Under the pieces are notes generated by a model. It ran no database searches and was not told where the DNA came from. It saw only the letters and a program-made list of their open reading frames with translations. From positions 56,655 through 120,654 of the forward strand of contig NZ_BSDI01000023.1 in the NCBI RefSeq assembly GCF_027923225.1: 64,000 nt of DNA, written 5' to 3'. This DNA comes from Phytohabitans aurantiacus. Its GTDB lineage: Bacteria; Actinomycetota; Actinomycetes; Mycobacteriales; Micromonosporaceae. How positions within the stretch are numbered: position 1 is the first letter of the stretch; the number at the start of each line of letters is the position of its first letter. Below are positions 33,768-42,028 of the stretch, one piece after another. The position numbers and the translations under genes were made by a program.

Positions 33768-34847
33768 TCAGGCGCGCATTCGGCGGTCGAACCAGAGGGT
33801 CGACAACGGGACCAGGAGGCCGGCCCAGAAGAGCGCCTGCGGAACGGTGTGGGCGGTCCACGGTGGCAGCGTGATGAGCAGGGCGCAGAGCAGCGTCCAT
33901 GCGGCCTGAGCGAGCACGATTCGCGCCCACCGGCCGCGACGCACCAGTGACGCCACGTTGAGCCGGACGCCCGCGCGCAGCCGCCGGTACCGTCGCCAGG
34001 CGCCGAAGCCCCAGATCGCCGCCATCACGATGAGCACCCAGATGCGGTTGCCGAGCGGCACGGGCAGCTCGCGGACCTCTTCGCCCTCGCCGGGGAAAAG
34101 GTCGATCATGGCGCCGGCGGCGGCGAGGCAGAGGAGCGCCAGCCAGCGCATGCCGCGCAGCAGCCGGTACGTCGCCCCGTCGAGGTCGCGTTGCAGGCCG
34201 GGGCTGTCCGGGTGTACCGCCAAAGCGTCCGCGAAGATCTCCGCCGCGCGGCCGGCGGTGACGCCGGGCTGGCCGGCTTCCTGGCCGCTGACCAGCATCA
34301 GAGCCTGGCTGTTGGCGGGTTCCAGGCGCAGCACCTGGCGCAGCGCCCAGTCGTAGGTTTCCGTGTCGGACGCGCCGGCGGCGGTCATCCAGAGGGCCTG
34401 GTAGGCACGCACCTCCTCTGGGTCGAGGCGCACGGCTTCCCGGGCCAGTTCGAGGGCCTCGGCCCGCCGGCTGGGGTAGAACAGCACGAACTGGGCGAGC
34501 GACGCGTAAACGGGACTGTTTCCCGGGTCGACGCGCAGGGCCGCGCGCAGCGACGCCTCGGCCTTCCGCCAGCGCTCGGCCTGATCCAGGTGGTCGGCCC
34601 GCCGCAGGACCTGGGCGTGGATGTAGAGGGCGTTGACGTCCTCCGGGGCGCGGCGCAGGGCCTCGTCGATCGCGTCGAGTGCCTGCTCGGGGTCCTTGGC
34701 CCCCAGCCGGCACCGGGCGAGCTTCGTCCAGGCGCGTACGTCGTCGGGCTCCTCGGCCAGCCGGCGTCCGAGCAGGGCGGCTGCCTCGTCGTACCGGCGG
34801 ACGTCGATGAGCGCGTCGGCGCTCTCCACCATCGGGTGCGGGGTCAC
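33768..34847 (-). CDS. TPR-repeat membrane protein
   Basis: About 359 residues. The N-terminal 230 residues are tetratricopeptide repeats (for example RYDEAAALLGRRLAEEPDD, PEQALDAIDEALRRAPEDV). The C-terminal part has four hydrophobic helices (WLALLCLAAAGAMIDL, WVLIVMAAIWGFGAW, IVLAQAAWTLLCALLI, LFWAGLLVPLSTLWF) and a basic end. The TPR part would face the cytoplasm and bind partner proteins. GTG 34847 (VTPHPMVESAD) is a best guess; the frame is open upstream but loses family-like sequence. No named family. Confidence 0.75.
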   Translation of the reverse strand: MTPHPMVESADALIDVRRYDEAAALLGRRLAEEPDDVRAWTKLARCRLGAKDPEQALDAIDEALRRAPEDVNALYIHAQVLRRADHLDQAERWRKAEASLRAALRVDPGNSPVYASLAQFVLFYPSRRAEALELAREAVRLDPEEVRAYQALWMTAAGASDTETYDWALRQVLRLEPANSQALMLVSGQEAGQPGVTAGRAAEIFADALAVHPDSPGLQRDLDGATYRLLRGMRWLALLCLAAAGAMIDLFPGEGEEVRELPVPLGNRIWVLIVMAAIWGFGAWRRYRRLRAGVRLNVASLVRRGRWARIVLAQAAWTLLCALLITLPPWTAHTVPQALFWAGLLVPLSTLWFDRRMRA

Positions 34848-35015
34848 GGCATCTGCCCATTTATCACGTCGCCAGCCTAGAATGGGGGTGGCTGCCAGGA
34901 AGCCTCCGGTCCGCGGAAATGGGCTCAGCCCACCTGGTGCGTGCACACCTCGAGTCACCATCGCGCTCCTTTCGGCCTGACGAAGCGGACATCAGGCAGA
35001 CGAGAGGAGGCCATC

Positions 35016-36554
35016 GTGCCGACCCTGGGCATGCCCAACCGTCCCCACATCGACAGCTTCCGCCGGCAGGCGCGCGCCTTGCAGCGGGCCGTTCGCACCG
35101 GCGACCCCGACGCCTTGGCGCGGCTGGCACGCCACCATCGCGGTGCGGCGCCAGACGGCGACAACGGCATCCAGCTCAGCGTGGCGCAGCTCGTCGTCGC
35201 CCGCGAGTACGGCTTTCCGAGCTGGCCGGCGCTCACGCGGTACCTGGACACCGTGGCCGAACACGGCTGGGACACCGGGCTCGGCGCGGCGGCGGTGGAC
35301 GACCCGGCGCGGGAGTTCTGCCGGCTCGCCTGCCTGACATACAGCAGGGAAGACGGGCCGGAGCGCTGGGCGGGTGCCCGGGAGCTGCTCGCCCGGCATC
35401 CGGACCTGACCCGGGGAAGCATCTGGGCCGCCGCGGCCGCCGCCCGCCCGGACGACGTGGGCCGGCTGCTCGCCGAGCGGCCACGGCGGGCGGTCGAGCG
35501 GGGCGGCCCGTTCCGGTGGCGGCCGCTGTTCTACCTCGTCTATTCGCGGTTCGACCCGGCCATCCCCGGCGAGGCCGTGCTCGCGACCGCCCGGCTGCTG
35601 CTCGACGCCGGCGCCGATCCCCATGAGGGCTACCTGTTCGACGGCCTGCCGTCGCCGTTCACGTTGCTGACCGGGGTGTTCGGCCACGGCGAGCTGGGCA
35701 CGCGCCGCCAGCCCAGCCACCCGTACTGGCGGGAGCTGGGCCGGCTGCTGCTCGACGCGGGCGCCGATCCCAACGACGCGCAGACCCTTTACAACCGCAT
35801 GTTCTCGCCCGACGACTCGCATCTGGAGCTGCTGTTCGAGTACGGGCTCGGCGCCGGTGACGGTGGGCCGTGGAAGGCGCGGATCCCAGGACTGGCAACG
35901 CCCGCCCGGGCGCTGCGCGTACTGCTGCGCTGGGCGGTCGTGCACCGCCAGCCCGCCCGGGTGCGGCTGCTGGTCGAGCACGGTGTCGACTTCCGGTCGC
36001 CGTTCGAGGAGGACGGGCCCGCGTGGAGTCCCGCCGACGGCCGGACGCCGGTCGAGCTGGCCGAGGTCAACGGCGACACCGAGATCGCCGACTACCTCCT
36101 CGCGCGGGGCGCCGAACCGCCCGGCTCGGACCCGGTGCGCGAGCTGATCGCCGCTGCCTTCCGCGCCGACCGGTCCACAGTGGACCGGATCCGCGCCGCG
36201 CATCCCGGCGCGGTGGAGCGGGCCCGCCGCGACCGTCCCGGACTCGTGGTGTGGGCCGCGGCCCAGGCTCCTATCACGACGGTTGCGCTGCTGGTCGAGC
36301 TGGGCTTCGACGTGAACGCCTACGGGCGCGCGGACGCGCCCGTCGAAGGGGACTGGGAGACCGCACTGCACCACAGCGCGGGAAGCGGAAACGTCGAGCT
36401 GACCCGCCGCCTGCTGGACCTGGGCGCCGACCCCGACCTTCGCGACCGGCGCTTCGACGCGACCCCGCTGGACTGGGCCCGGCACCTGCACCAGCCGTCG
36501 ACCGCCGCGATACTCGAACCCGTGACGGCGCATAAAGCGGCCGGCGGCGGGTAA
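35016..36554 (+). CDS. Ankyrin-repeat protein
   Basis: 512 residues, cytoplasmic. The N-terminal helical region (FRRQARALQRAVRTGDPDAL, LSVAQLVVAREYGFPSWPAL) is a module often found before bacterial ankyrin repeats. Ankyrin units follow, recognisable by LLLDAGADPNDAQTLYN, RLLVEHGVDFRSPF, GRTPVELAEVNGDTEIADYL, LVELGFDVNAYG and TALHHSAGSGNVELTRRLL. These form a protein-binding surface; the partner is unknown. GTG 35016 has GAGGAGG 5 bases upstream. Confidence 0.88.
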   Translation: MPTLGMPNRPHIDSFRRQARALQRAVRTGDPDALARLARHHRGAAPDGDNGIQLSVAQLVVAREYGFPSWPALTRYLDTVAEHGWDTGLGAAAVDDPAREFCRLACLTYSREDGPERWAGARELLARHPDLTRGSIWAAAAAARPDDVGRLLAERPRRAVERGGPFRWRPLFYLVYSRFDPAIPGEAVLATARLLLDAGADPHEGYLFDGLPSPFTLLTGVFGHGELGTRRQPSHPYWRELGRLLLDAGADPNDAQTLYNRMFSPDDSHLELLFEYGLGAGDGGPWKARIPGLATPARALRVLLRWAVVHRQPARVRLLVEHGVDFRSPFEEDGPAWSPADGRTPVELAEVNGDTEIADYLLARGAEPPGSDPVRELIAAAFRADRSTVDRIRAAHPGAVERARRDRPGLVVWAAAQAPITTVALLVELGFDVNAYGRADAPVEGDWETALHHSAGSGNVELTRRLLDLGADPDLRDRRFDATPLDWARHLHQPSTAAILEPVTAHKAAGGG

Positions 36555-36562
36555 CGGCCACC

Positions 36563-37090
36563 ATGCGGGTCTACTACTGGGATACCTCCATCCGTATCAC
36601 CTCCTACTCCGTGTGGGTTCACGGCCATCGATACAGCCTCGGCGCCTTCGATCTCGCCTGGCGCGCCGGCCGGGCGACGATCGGGCGCCGAGCCGCCATC
36701 GCCGGCTCCCTGCTGGTCGCCGCCGTGCTCGCCCGGTTGGTGGTGGGTCGGCTCGGGTGGTCGGTGGCGAGCGGTTCGCTGGTACTGCTGGCCTTCGCAC
36801 TTCTCGGCCTGCGCGCGCTGTTCGGCGCGCTGACCACGGCGGCGTTCGTGCATGCCCTCGAAGACATCCGCCGTTACGGGCGGCGCCTCGAACTGTGGGC
36901 CGTCATCGCCGGGACGCCGACGCTGTTGCTGTGTACCGACGACGCGCTCCGGTACGGCCAGGTGTGCCGCGCGCTCACCAGAGCCATCAACGACCGCGAC
37001 TTGGCGGAGGTCATATCCAGCCACGGTGTGCCGCGGCCGCGCCGGCCTGGAATCGGGTTGAGGCGTGCACCAGCTCCATCACCGTGGTGA
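36563..37090 (+). CDS. DUF6232-like membrane protein
   Basis: 175 residues. The N-terminus (MRVYYWDTSIRITSYSVWVH and YSLGAFDLAW) and the later RRLELWAVIAGTPTLLLCTDDALRYGQVCRALTRAIND stretch resemble the DUF6232 family of actinobacteria. In that family a PH-like beta domain is split by two membrane helices (here AIAGSLLVAAVLARLV and SLVLLAFALLGLRALF). Function unknown. It starts 8 bases after the ankyrin gene, so it may be co-transcribed. Its 3' end overlaps the convergent TrmB/LuxR gene by 80 bases, so the last residues could be unreliable. Confidence 0.65.
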   Translation: MRVYYWDTSIRITSYSVWVHGHRYSLGAFDLAWRAGRATIGRRAAIAGSLLVAAVLARLVVGRLGWSVASGSLVLLAFALLGLRALFGALTTAAFVHALEDIRRYGRRLELWAVIAGTPTLLLCTDDALRYGQVCRALTRAINDRDLAEVISSHGVPRPRRPGIGLRRAPAPSPW

Positions 37091-37970
37091 TCCGGCGCCG
37101 CGCGGTGCGCAGGCTCACGCCGAGCTGTCTGGCGATAGCCTGGTCGCTCAGGCCCGCGGCGAGCATGGTGAGGACCCTGGCCTCCTGCGGGTCGAGGCCG
37201 TCCGCGGCCCGCGGGGGTACCGTGACGATCGCTGTCGCCCGTTCCCAGTACGCCTCGAACAGCGCGATCAGCGCGTCGAGCAGCGCGGAGGGGTGGATGA
37301 CGGCGATCGCCTCGCTGACGTGCGCGCCGGAGAGCGGCACGATCGCGAGCCGGTGGTCGTAGACGTACAGCTTCACCGGGAGCGCCGGCACCGTCCTGGC
37401 CTTCTCGCCGAGGCGGATCAGCTCGGTGACGTTGGCCAGCCGCCCGGGCAGCTGCAGCGCCGCACGCTCGTAGATGACGCGCATCTCGACGCCGCGTTCG
37501 AGTAGCGGGCGCTCCGCCGCCACCTCGTCGTACCCGGCCGGCGGCGTGGCGTATGGCGGCTTGTCGAAGGACAGGACCGACTTCTCCGGGTTGTGCTGCA
37601 TGCCCACACTGAACCGGCGCACCTCGTCGGGACCGGACACCACCTCGACCGGGTGATCGGGGTTGTTGCGCAGGTCCCGCAGCCGGAACGCGTCGACGAA
37701 CTCGTCCGCGGCGCCACGCACCTCGTCCAGCTCGGCCCGTCGCTGGTTGACGAGCTTGCCGATCGCGGCCTCCGGCGACACCGGGGCGTACCGCCGCCCT
37801 TCCAGCCGGCGCACGAGGCCGAGCTCGTCGAGGCGGGCGAGCGCCGTGCTGACCGTGCGCGCGGGCTCGCGCAGGGTGGCCGCGAGGTCGGCGGCGGAGC
37901 AGTCCGCGGAGCCCAGCAGGGCGCGGTACACGCGCTCCTCGAAGGCGCTGACCCCGACCGCCTCCAGCAC
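37011..37970 (-). CDS. TrmB-like / LuxR-type transcriptional regulator
   Basis: 319 residues. The N-terminal TrmB-type winged helix (VGVSAFEERVYRALLGS, LAATLREPARTVSTALARLDELGLV) is followed by a middle phospholipase-D-like ligand region (EMRVIYERAAL) and a C-terminal LuxR helix-turn-helix (LTMLAAGLSDQAIARQLGVSLRTARRRI). This TrmB-LuxR arrangement is common in streptomycetes and relatives. GTG 37970 has GGGAGGGACC upstream. It is divergent from the S8 protease gene across only 89 bases, so control of the protease is plausible. Confidence 0.85.
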   Translation of the reverse strand: MLEAVGVSAFEERVYRALLGSADCSAADLAATLREPARTVSTALARLDELGLVRRLEGRRYAPVSPEAAIGKLVNQRRAELDEVRGAADEFVDAFRLRDLRNNPDHPVEVVSGPDEVRRFSVGMQHNPEKSVLSFDKPPYATPPAGYDEVAAERPLLERGVEMRVIYERAALQLPGRLANVTELIRLGEKARTVPALPVKLYVYDHRLAIVPLSGAHVSEAIAVIHPSALLDALIALFEAYWERATAIVTVPPRAADGLDPQEARVLTMLAAGLSDQAIARQLGVSLRTARRRITTVMELVHASTRFQAGAAAAHRGWI

Positions 37971-38059
37971 GGTCCCTCCCTGTCCAGATAGGGCACCTGC
38001 CACTTCCGGCCACCCGGGAGTCTAGACGAGATGACCTTGACGTCGTTCACTCGTTTTTC

Positions 38060-41000
38060 GTGACCCCCTCTGCTTGGCGTCGTTGGTTCGTCGCATTCGC
38101 GCTGCTGTTGCCACTCGTGGTCGTCGTGCCGGGAGCGCCGGCCTCGGCGGCCGCCCCGAAGCCGAGCGGCGGCCCGGCCCTCGCCAGCGGTACGGCCGCC
38201 GCCGTCACGCTCATCACCGGCGACACCGTCCGCTACGCCGTCGACCGGTCCGGCCGCCGCAGCGCCACGGTCATCCCCGGCGCCGGGCGCGACGCGGTGA
38301 CCTTCCGCGGGTACACCGAGGGGGAGGGCTACTACCTGCTGCCCAGCGACGCCGAGCAGCCGGTGCGGGAGGGCCTGCTCGACAGGCGCCTGTTCGACAT
38401 CGACTACCTCGCGGGCAACGGGTACGGCAACGACAAGACGTCCGAACTGCCGGTCATCGTGCAGTACAAGCAGGGGGTCGCCCGCAGCGCCAAGGCCCTG
38501 CCGAGCACCCGCTCCTCGACGGCGCTGCCGAGCGTCGACGGCGCCGCCGTACGGGTCGACAAGCCGTCCAGCACCAAGTTCTGGGACGCCGTCCGCAACG
38601 GTGGCGCCGGACTGCGCAAGGTGTGGCTGGACGGCAAGGTGACGGCGTCCGACGACGTCAGCGCCGCGCAGATCGGGGCACCGGCCGCCTGGGCGGCGGG
38701 CCTTTCGGGCAAGGGCGTCACCGTCGGCATCATCGACACCGGAATCGACGCCACCCACCAGGACCTGCGCGACCGGGTGACCGCCTCCCGCAACTTCGTC
38801 GAGGCGGGTCAGCCCGGTGGCGACGCGCCGGACGACGTCACGGACCGGCACGGGCACGGCACCCACGTCGCCTCCATCGTCGCGGGCAGCGGCGCCGCCT
38901 CGAACGGAAAGTACAAGGGTGTCGCGCCGGACGCCAAGCTCACCATCGCCAAGGCGCTGGACGACAAGGGCGAGGGCACCGACTCGGCCATCATCGCCGC
39001 GATGCAGTGGCAGGCTCCCCAGGTACGGGTCATCAGCATGAGCCTGGGCGGCGCCCCGTCGGACGGCACCGACCCGGTCAGCCAGGCCGTCAACGACCTC
39101 ACCGCCCAGTACGGCACGCTCTTCGTCATCGCGGCCGGCAACAAGGGGCCCAACACGCGCACGGTCGCGCTGCCCGCCGCCGCGACCGCGGCGCTCACCG
39201 TCGGCGCGGTCGACTCCGCCGACAAGCTCGCCGACTTCTCCAGCCGCGGGCCGCGCCTGGGCGACTTCGCCGTCAAGCCGGAGATCACCGCGCCGGGCGT
39301 GCGGACCATCGCGGCCCGGGCCGCCGGCACGGCCATGGGCACGCCGCTGGACGCCAACTACACCGCGGCGTCCGGCACCTCGATGGCCACCCCGCACGTC
39401 GCCGCCGCGGCCGCGATCCTCGCCCAGCAGCATCCAGAGTGGACGGCCGACCAGCTGAAGACCGCGCTCATCGGCAGCGCGAAGAACACCGGCGGTTCCG
39501 TGTACACCGAGGGCGCCGGCCGGGTCGACATCGCCCGCTCGATCCGCCAGCGGGTGTTCGTCGACACCCCGTCGGTCTCGAAGGCGTTCACCTACCCGCC
39601 CACCGGCGAGACGCTGACGAAAACCATCACCTACCGCAACACCGGTCCGGCCGACGTCGACCTGTCGCTGTCCGCGACGCTGACAGGTCCGGACGGACGC
39701 CCGGCGCCCGCCGGGGTCGTGGCCGTGGACCAGTCGGGGGTACGGGTGCCCGCCGGCGGGACGGCCAGCGTACAGCTGACCCTGGACCCGCGTACCGCCG
39801 GTCAGGGACTCCACAGTGGACGTCTGGTCGCCGCCAGCGCCGTCGGCGACCAGCTCATCGTGCCCATCGGCTTCCAGTTGCAGGTGAAGCAGGCCACGCT
39901 CACGATCCGGGTCGTCGGTGGCGCCAACCGCCACATCTTCCCGGGCTCGCTTTCCGAGATCACCACGCTGCGGGTCAGCGACACCGTGCCCGAGCTGGCC
40001 ATGGAGCCGATGACCACCAGCACCTTCAACTGGCGGTCGATCGACGGCGAGCCCAACACGTACGAGTCGAAACTGCGGCTCGCCGAGGGTGGCGCGTACA
40101 TGGTGGAGGGACAGTTCGGCTGGCGGGACCTGGCCACCGGCCGGAACAACTTCCAGTTCCTGCACCGGCCCGAGGTCCTGCTGACCGGTGACCGGACCAT
40201 CACGCTCGACCTGGACAAGGCAGTACCCATCGGGTTCCAGACACCCAAGCCGTCGACCGCCGTCAACATGAACCTCGACTGGCAGCGCGTGGTGGCCAGC
40301 GGAAAGCACTACTACGGGTTCTTCGTCGGCAGCTTCTGGACGGTCGGCGTCGGCAAGGTTTGGGTCCTGCCCAGCGAAGAGGTGACCGTCGGGAGGTTCG
40401 CCGTCGGCGCCAACCAGATCCTGACCGCCCCGCAGGCGACGCTCACCGTCAACGGGCGCCGCACGGTGGCCCTCCGTCCCGTGTATACAGCGGAAAGCAG
40501 CGGGTACATCCCGAAGTTCGCGACCGACCGGCGGCTGCGGATCGTCACCGAGGCCGACCTGCGGGCCGGCCGGAACGTCGCGGGCGCGCTGGTCTTCGCG
40601 CGCGGCACCGCCGACATCAAGTCCACAGTGGATCTCGCGGTGAAAGCCAAGGCCGCCGGCGTGCTCACCGACTCGCAGATCGCCGGGCTGGCGTACCTGA
40701 CCGACCAGATCCGCGTGCCGATCCCGTTGCTGTACCTCGACTTCCAGGAGAGCGCGCGGGTCGCGACCGCTATCACCGGCTTCGCCCGCCCGACCGCCGA
40801 CATCGAGGCGCAGATCATCAGCCCGTACGAGTACAAGCTGGTCAACTACCAGTACGGCCGCATCCCCGACTCGATGACCGTGAAGCCGCGCGAACGCGAC
40901 CTGACCCGGCTGGATACCACGTACCACGCGCAGACCCCGGCACCGAACGGGACGTGGGGGCCACACAACGACGGCAACGAGGTGAGCTTCACGTACCTGC

Positions 41001-41974
41001 CCGGCCAGGCCGACAGCATCCACGTTGGACACCCGTTCCACGGGCACGGCCGGCGGACCGAGTACTACAGCATCACCGGACCGGACGTGCTGTGGTGGCG
41101 GCAGTACCAGTTCAACGCCGCGTCGAGCGGGCGTATCGAGCACGCGTACCGCGGGTTCACGAAGCCCACCACCGGCCGCGAGGAGTGGAACGAGCCCATG
41201 CTGCCCGTCAACGGGCAGGTGGGGCCGCAGGCACCGGCGGACGCGGCGGTGTTCTGGCCCTGCGACGGCTGCCGCCAGGGCGACAACCTGCGGGTCCGCT
41301 CGCTCGCCCCGCTCGGCGTCGGCCAGTACGCCGGCCGCAGCGACCCGAGTCACACCGTCCAGGAGGACGCACCGACCGAAGAGGTCCACTTGTACTCCGG
41401 CGGCACCGAGCTACCCCCTCAGCACGATGCCGCCGGCCTTACCTACTACCAGCTGCCCGCCGGTGCCGCCACGTACCGGCTGACCAGCGACTACACGACC
41501 GGCCTGCCGCAGCAGAGCTTCGCCAGGACGGTCAGCACCGCCTGGACGTTCCGTTCCGCCAAGCCGGCGACCGACACGGTGGCCCAGCCGTACTGGTGCA
41601 TCGACGAGCTCCTGTACGGCGACACCACGCCGTGCGCCTGGCAACCGCTGATCCACCTGAACTACCAGCTCGGGCTCGCGCCGGACGACTCGGCGCCGGC
41701 CGCCCGGCCGCTCACCTTCACCGTCACCGCGCAGGGCGGCGCGCCCGGCTCGGCGGCCAAGCTCGCGGGCCTGCGGTTATGGACATCGGTGGACGGCAAG
41801 AACTGGGTGCCGGCCCGGGCCGTGCGGGCGGACAAGGACGGCTACCAGGTGACCGTGTGGAACCCGCGGCTCGCCGACGCGCCGTCGGGCAAGGTGAGCC
41901 TCAAGGTGGAGGCGTGGGACCGCTCCGGCAACACCGTCCAGCAGACCCTCGACCAGGCGTACGCCCTGCGGTAG
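38060..41974 (+). CDS. Secreted subtilisin-family (S8) serine protease
   Basis: 1304 residues. Signal peptide (WFVAFALLLPLVVVVPGAPASA). A propeptide region runs to about 200 and the S8 domain covers about 200-505: Asp 226 in IIDTGIDATH, His 266 in DRHGHGTHVA and Ser 441 in SGTSMATPHVA. About 800 C-terminal residues of beta-rich domains follow, including FTYPPTGETLTKTITYRN and an internal segment resembling a protease-associated insert. Exported proteolysis or maturation role. It starts with GTG and has no evident ribosome site. The gene is divergent from the TrmB/LuxR regulator. Confidence 0.92.
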   Translation: MTPSAWRRWFVAFALLLPLVVVVPGAPASAAAPKPSGGPALASGTAAAVTLITGDTVRYAVDRSGRRSATVIPGAGRDAVTFRGYTEGEGYYLLPSDAEQPVREGLLDRRLFDIDYLAGNGYGNDKTSELPVIVQYKQGVARSAKALPSTRSSTALPSVDGAAVRVDKPSSTKFWDAVRNGGAGLRKVWLDGKVTASDDVSAAQIGAPAAWAAGLSGKGVTVGIIDTGIDATHQDLRDRVTASRNFVEAGQPGGDAPDDVTDRHGHGTHVASIVAGSGAASNGKYKGVAPDAKLTIAKALDDKGEGTDSAIIAAMQWQAPQVRVISMSLGGAPSDGTDPVSQAVNDLTAQYGTLFVIAAGNKGPNTRTVALPAAATAALTVGAVDSADKLADFSSRGPRLGDFAVKPEITAPGVRTIAARAAGTAMGTPLDANYTAASGTSMATPHVAAAAAILAQQHPEWTADQLKTALIGSAKNTGGSVYTEGAGRVDIARSIRQRVFVDTPSVSKAFTYPPTGETLTKTITYRNTGPADVDLSLSATLTGPDGRPAPAGVVAVDQSGVRVPAGGTASVQLTLDPRTAGQGLHSGRLVAASAVGDQLIVPIGFQLQVKQATLTIRVVGGANRHIFPGSLSEITTLRVSDTVPELAMEPMTTSTFNWRSIDGEPNTYESKLRLAEGGAYMVEGQFGWRDLATGRNNFQFLHRPEVLLTGDRTITLDLDKAVPIGFQTPKPSTAVNMNLDWQRVVASGKHYYGFFVGSFWTVGVGKVWVLPSEEVTVGRFAVGANQILTAPQATLTVNGRRTVALRPVYTAESSGYIPKFATDRRLRIVTEADLRAGRNVAGALVFARGTADIKSTVDLAVKAKAAGVLTDSQIAGLAYLTDQIRVPIPLLYLDFQESARVATAITGFARPTADIEAQIISPYEYKLVNYQYGRIPDSMTVKPRERDLTRLDTTYHAQTPAPNGTWGPHNDGNEVSFTYLPGQADSIHVGHPFHGHGRRTEYYSITGPDVLWWRQYQFNAASSGRIEHAYRGFTKPTTGREEWNEPMLPVNGQVGPQAPADAAVFWPCDGCRQGDNLRVRSLAPLGVGQYAGRSDPSHTVQEDAPTEEVHLYSGGTELPPQHDAAGLTYYQLPAGAATYRLTSDYTTGLPQQSFARTVSTAWTFRSAKPATDTVAQPYWCIDELLYGDTTPCAWQPLIHLNYQLGLAPDDSAPAARPLTFTVTAQGGAPGSAAKLAGLRLWTSVDGKNWVPARAVRADKDGYQVTVWNPRLADAPSGKVSLKVEAWDRSGNTVQQTLDQAYALR

Positions 41975-42028
41975 CCGCTGAAGCAGAAGTGAAGCACTTT
42001 TGAAAGGGCCTGAGCTGACACTCAGCCG

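Noticed and set aside
37418..41389. 1323-residue frame on the minus strand opposite the S8 protease
   Set aside because: It is the complement of a well-supported protease gene and shows Gly/Arg/Val-rich shadow composition.
42000..42028. Short inverted repeat CTGAG/CTCAG before the GH92 gene as a terminator
   Set aside because: A stem of 5 bp is too weak to call; it could equally be a minor operator.
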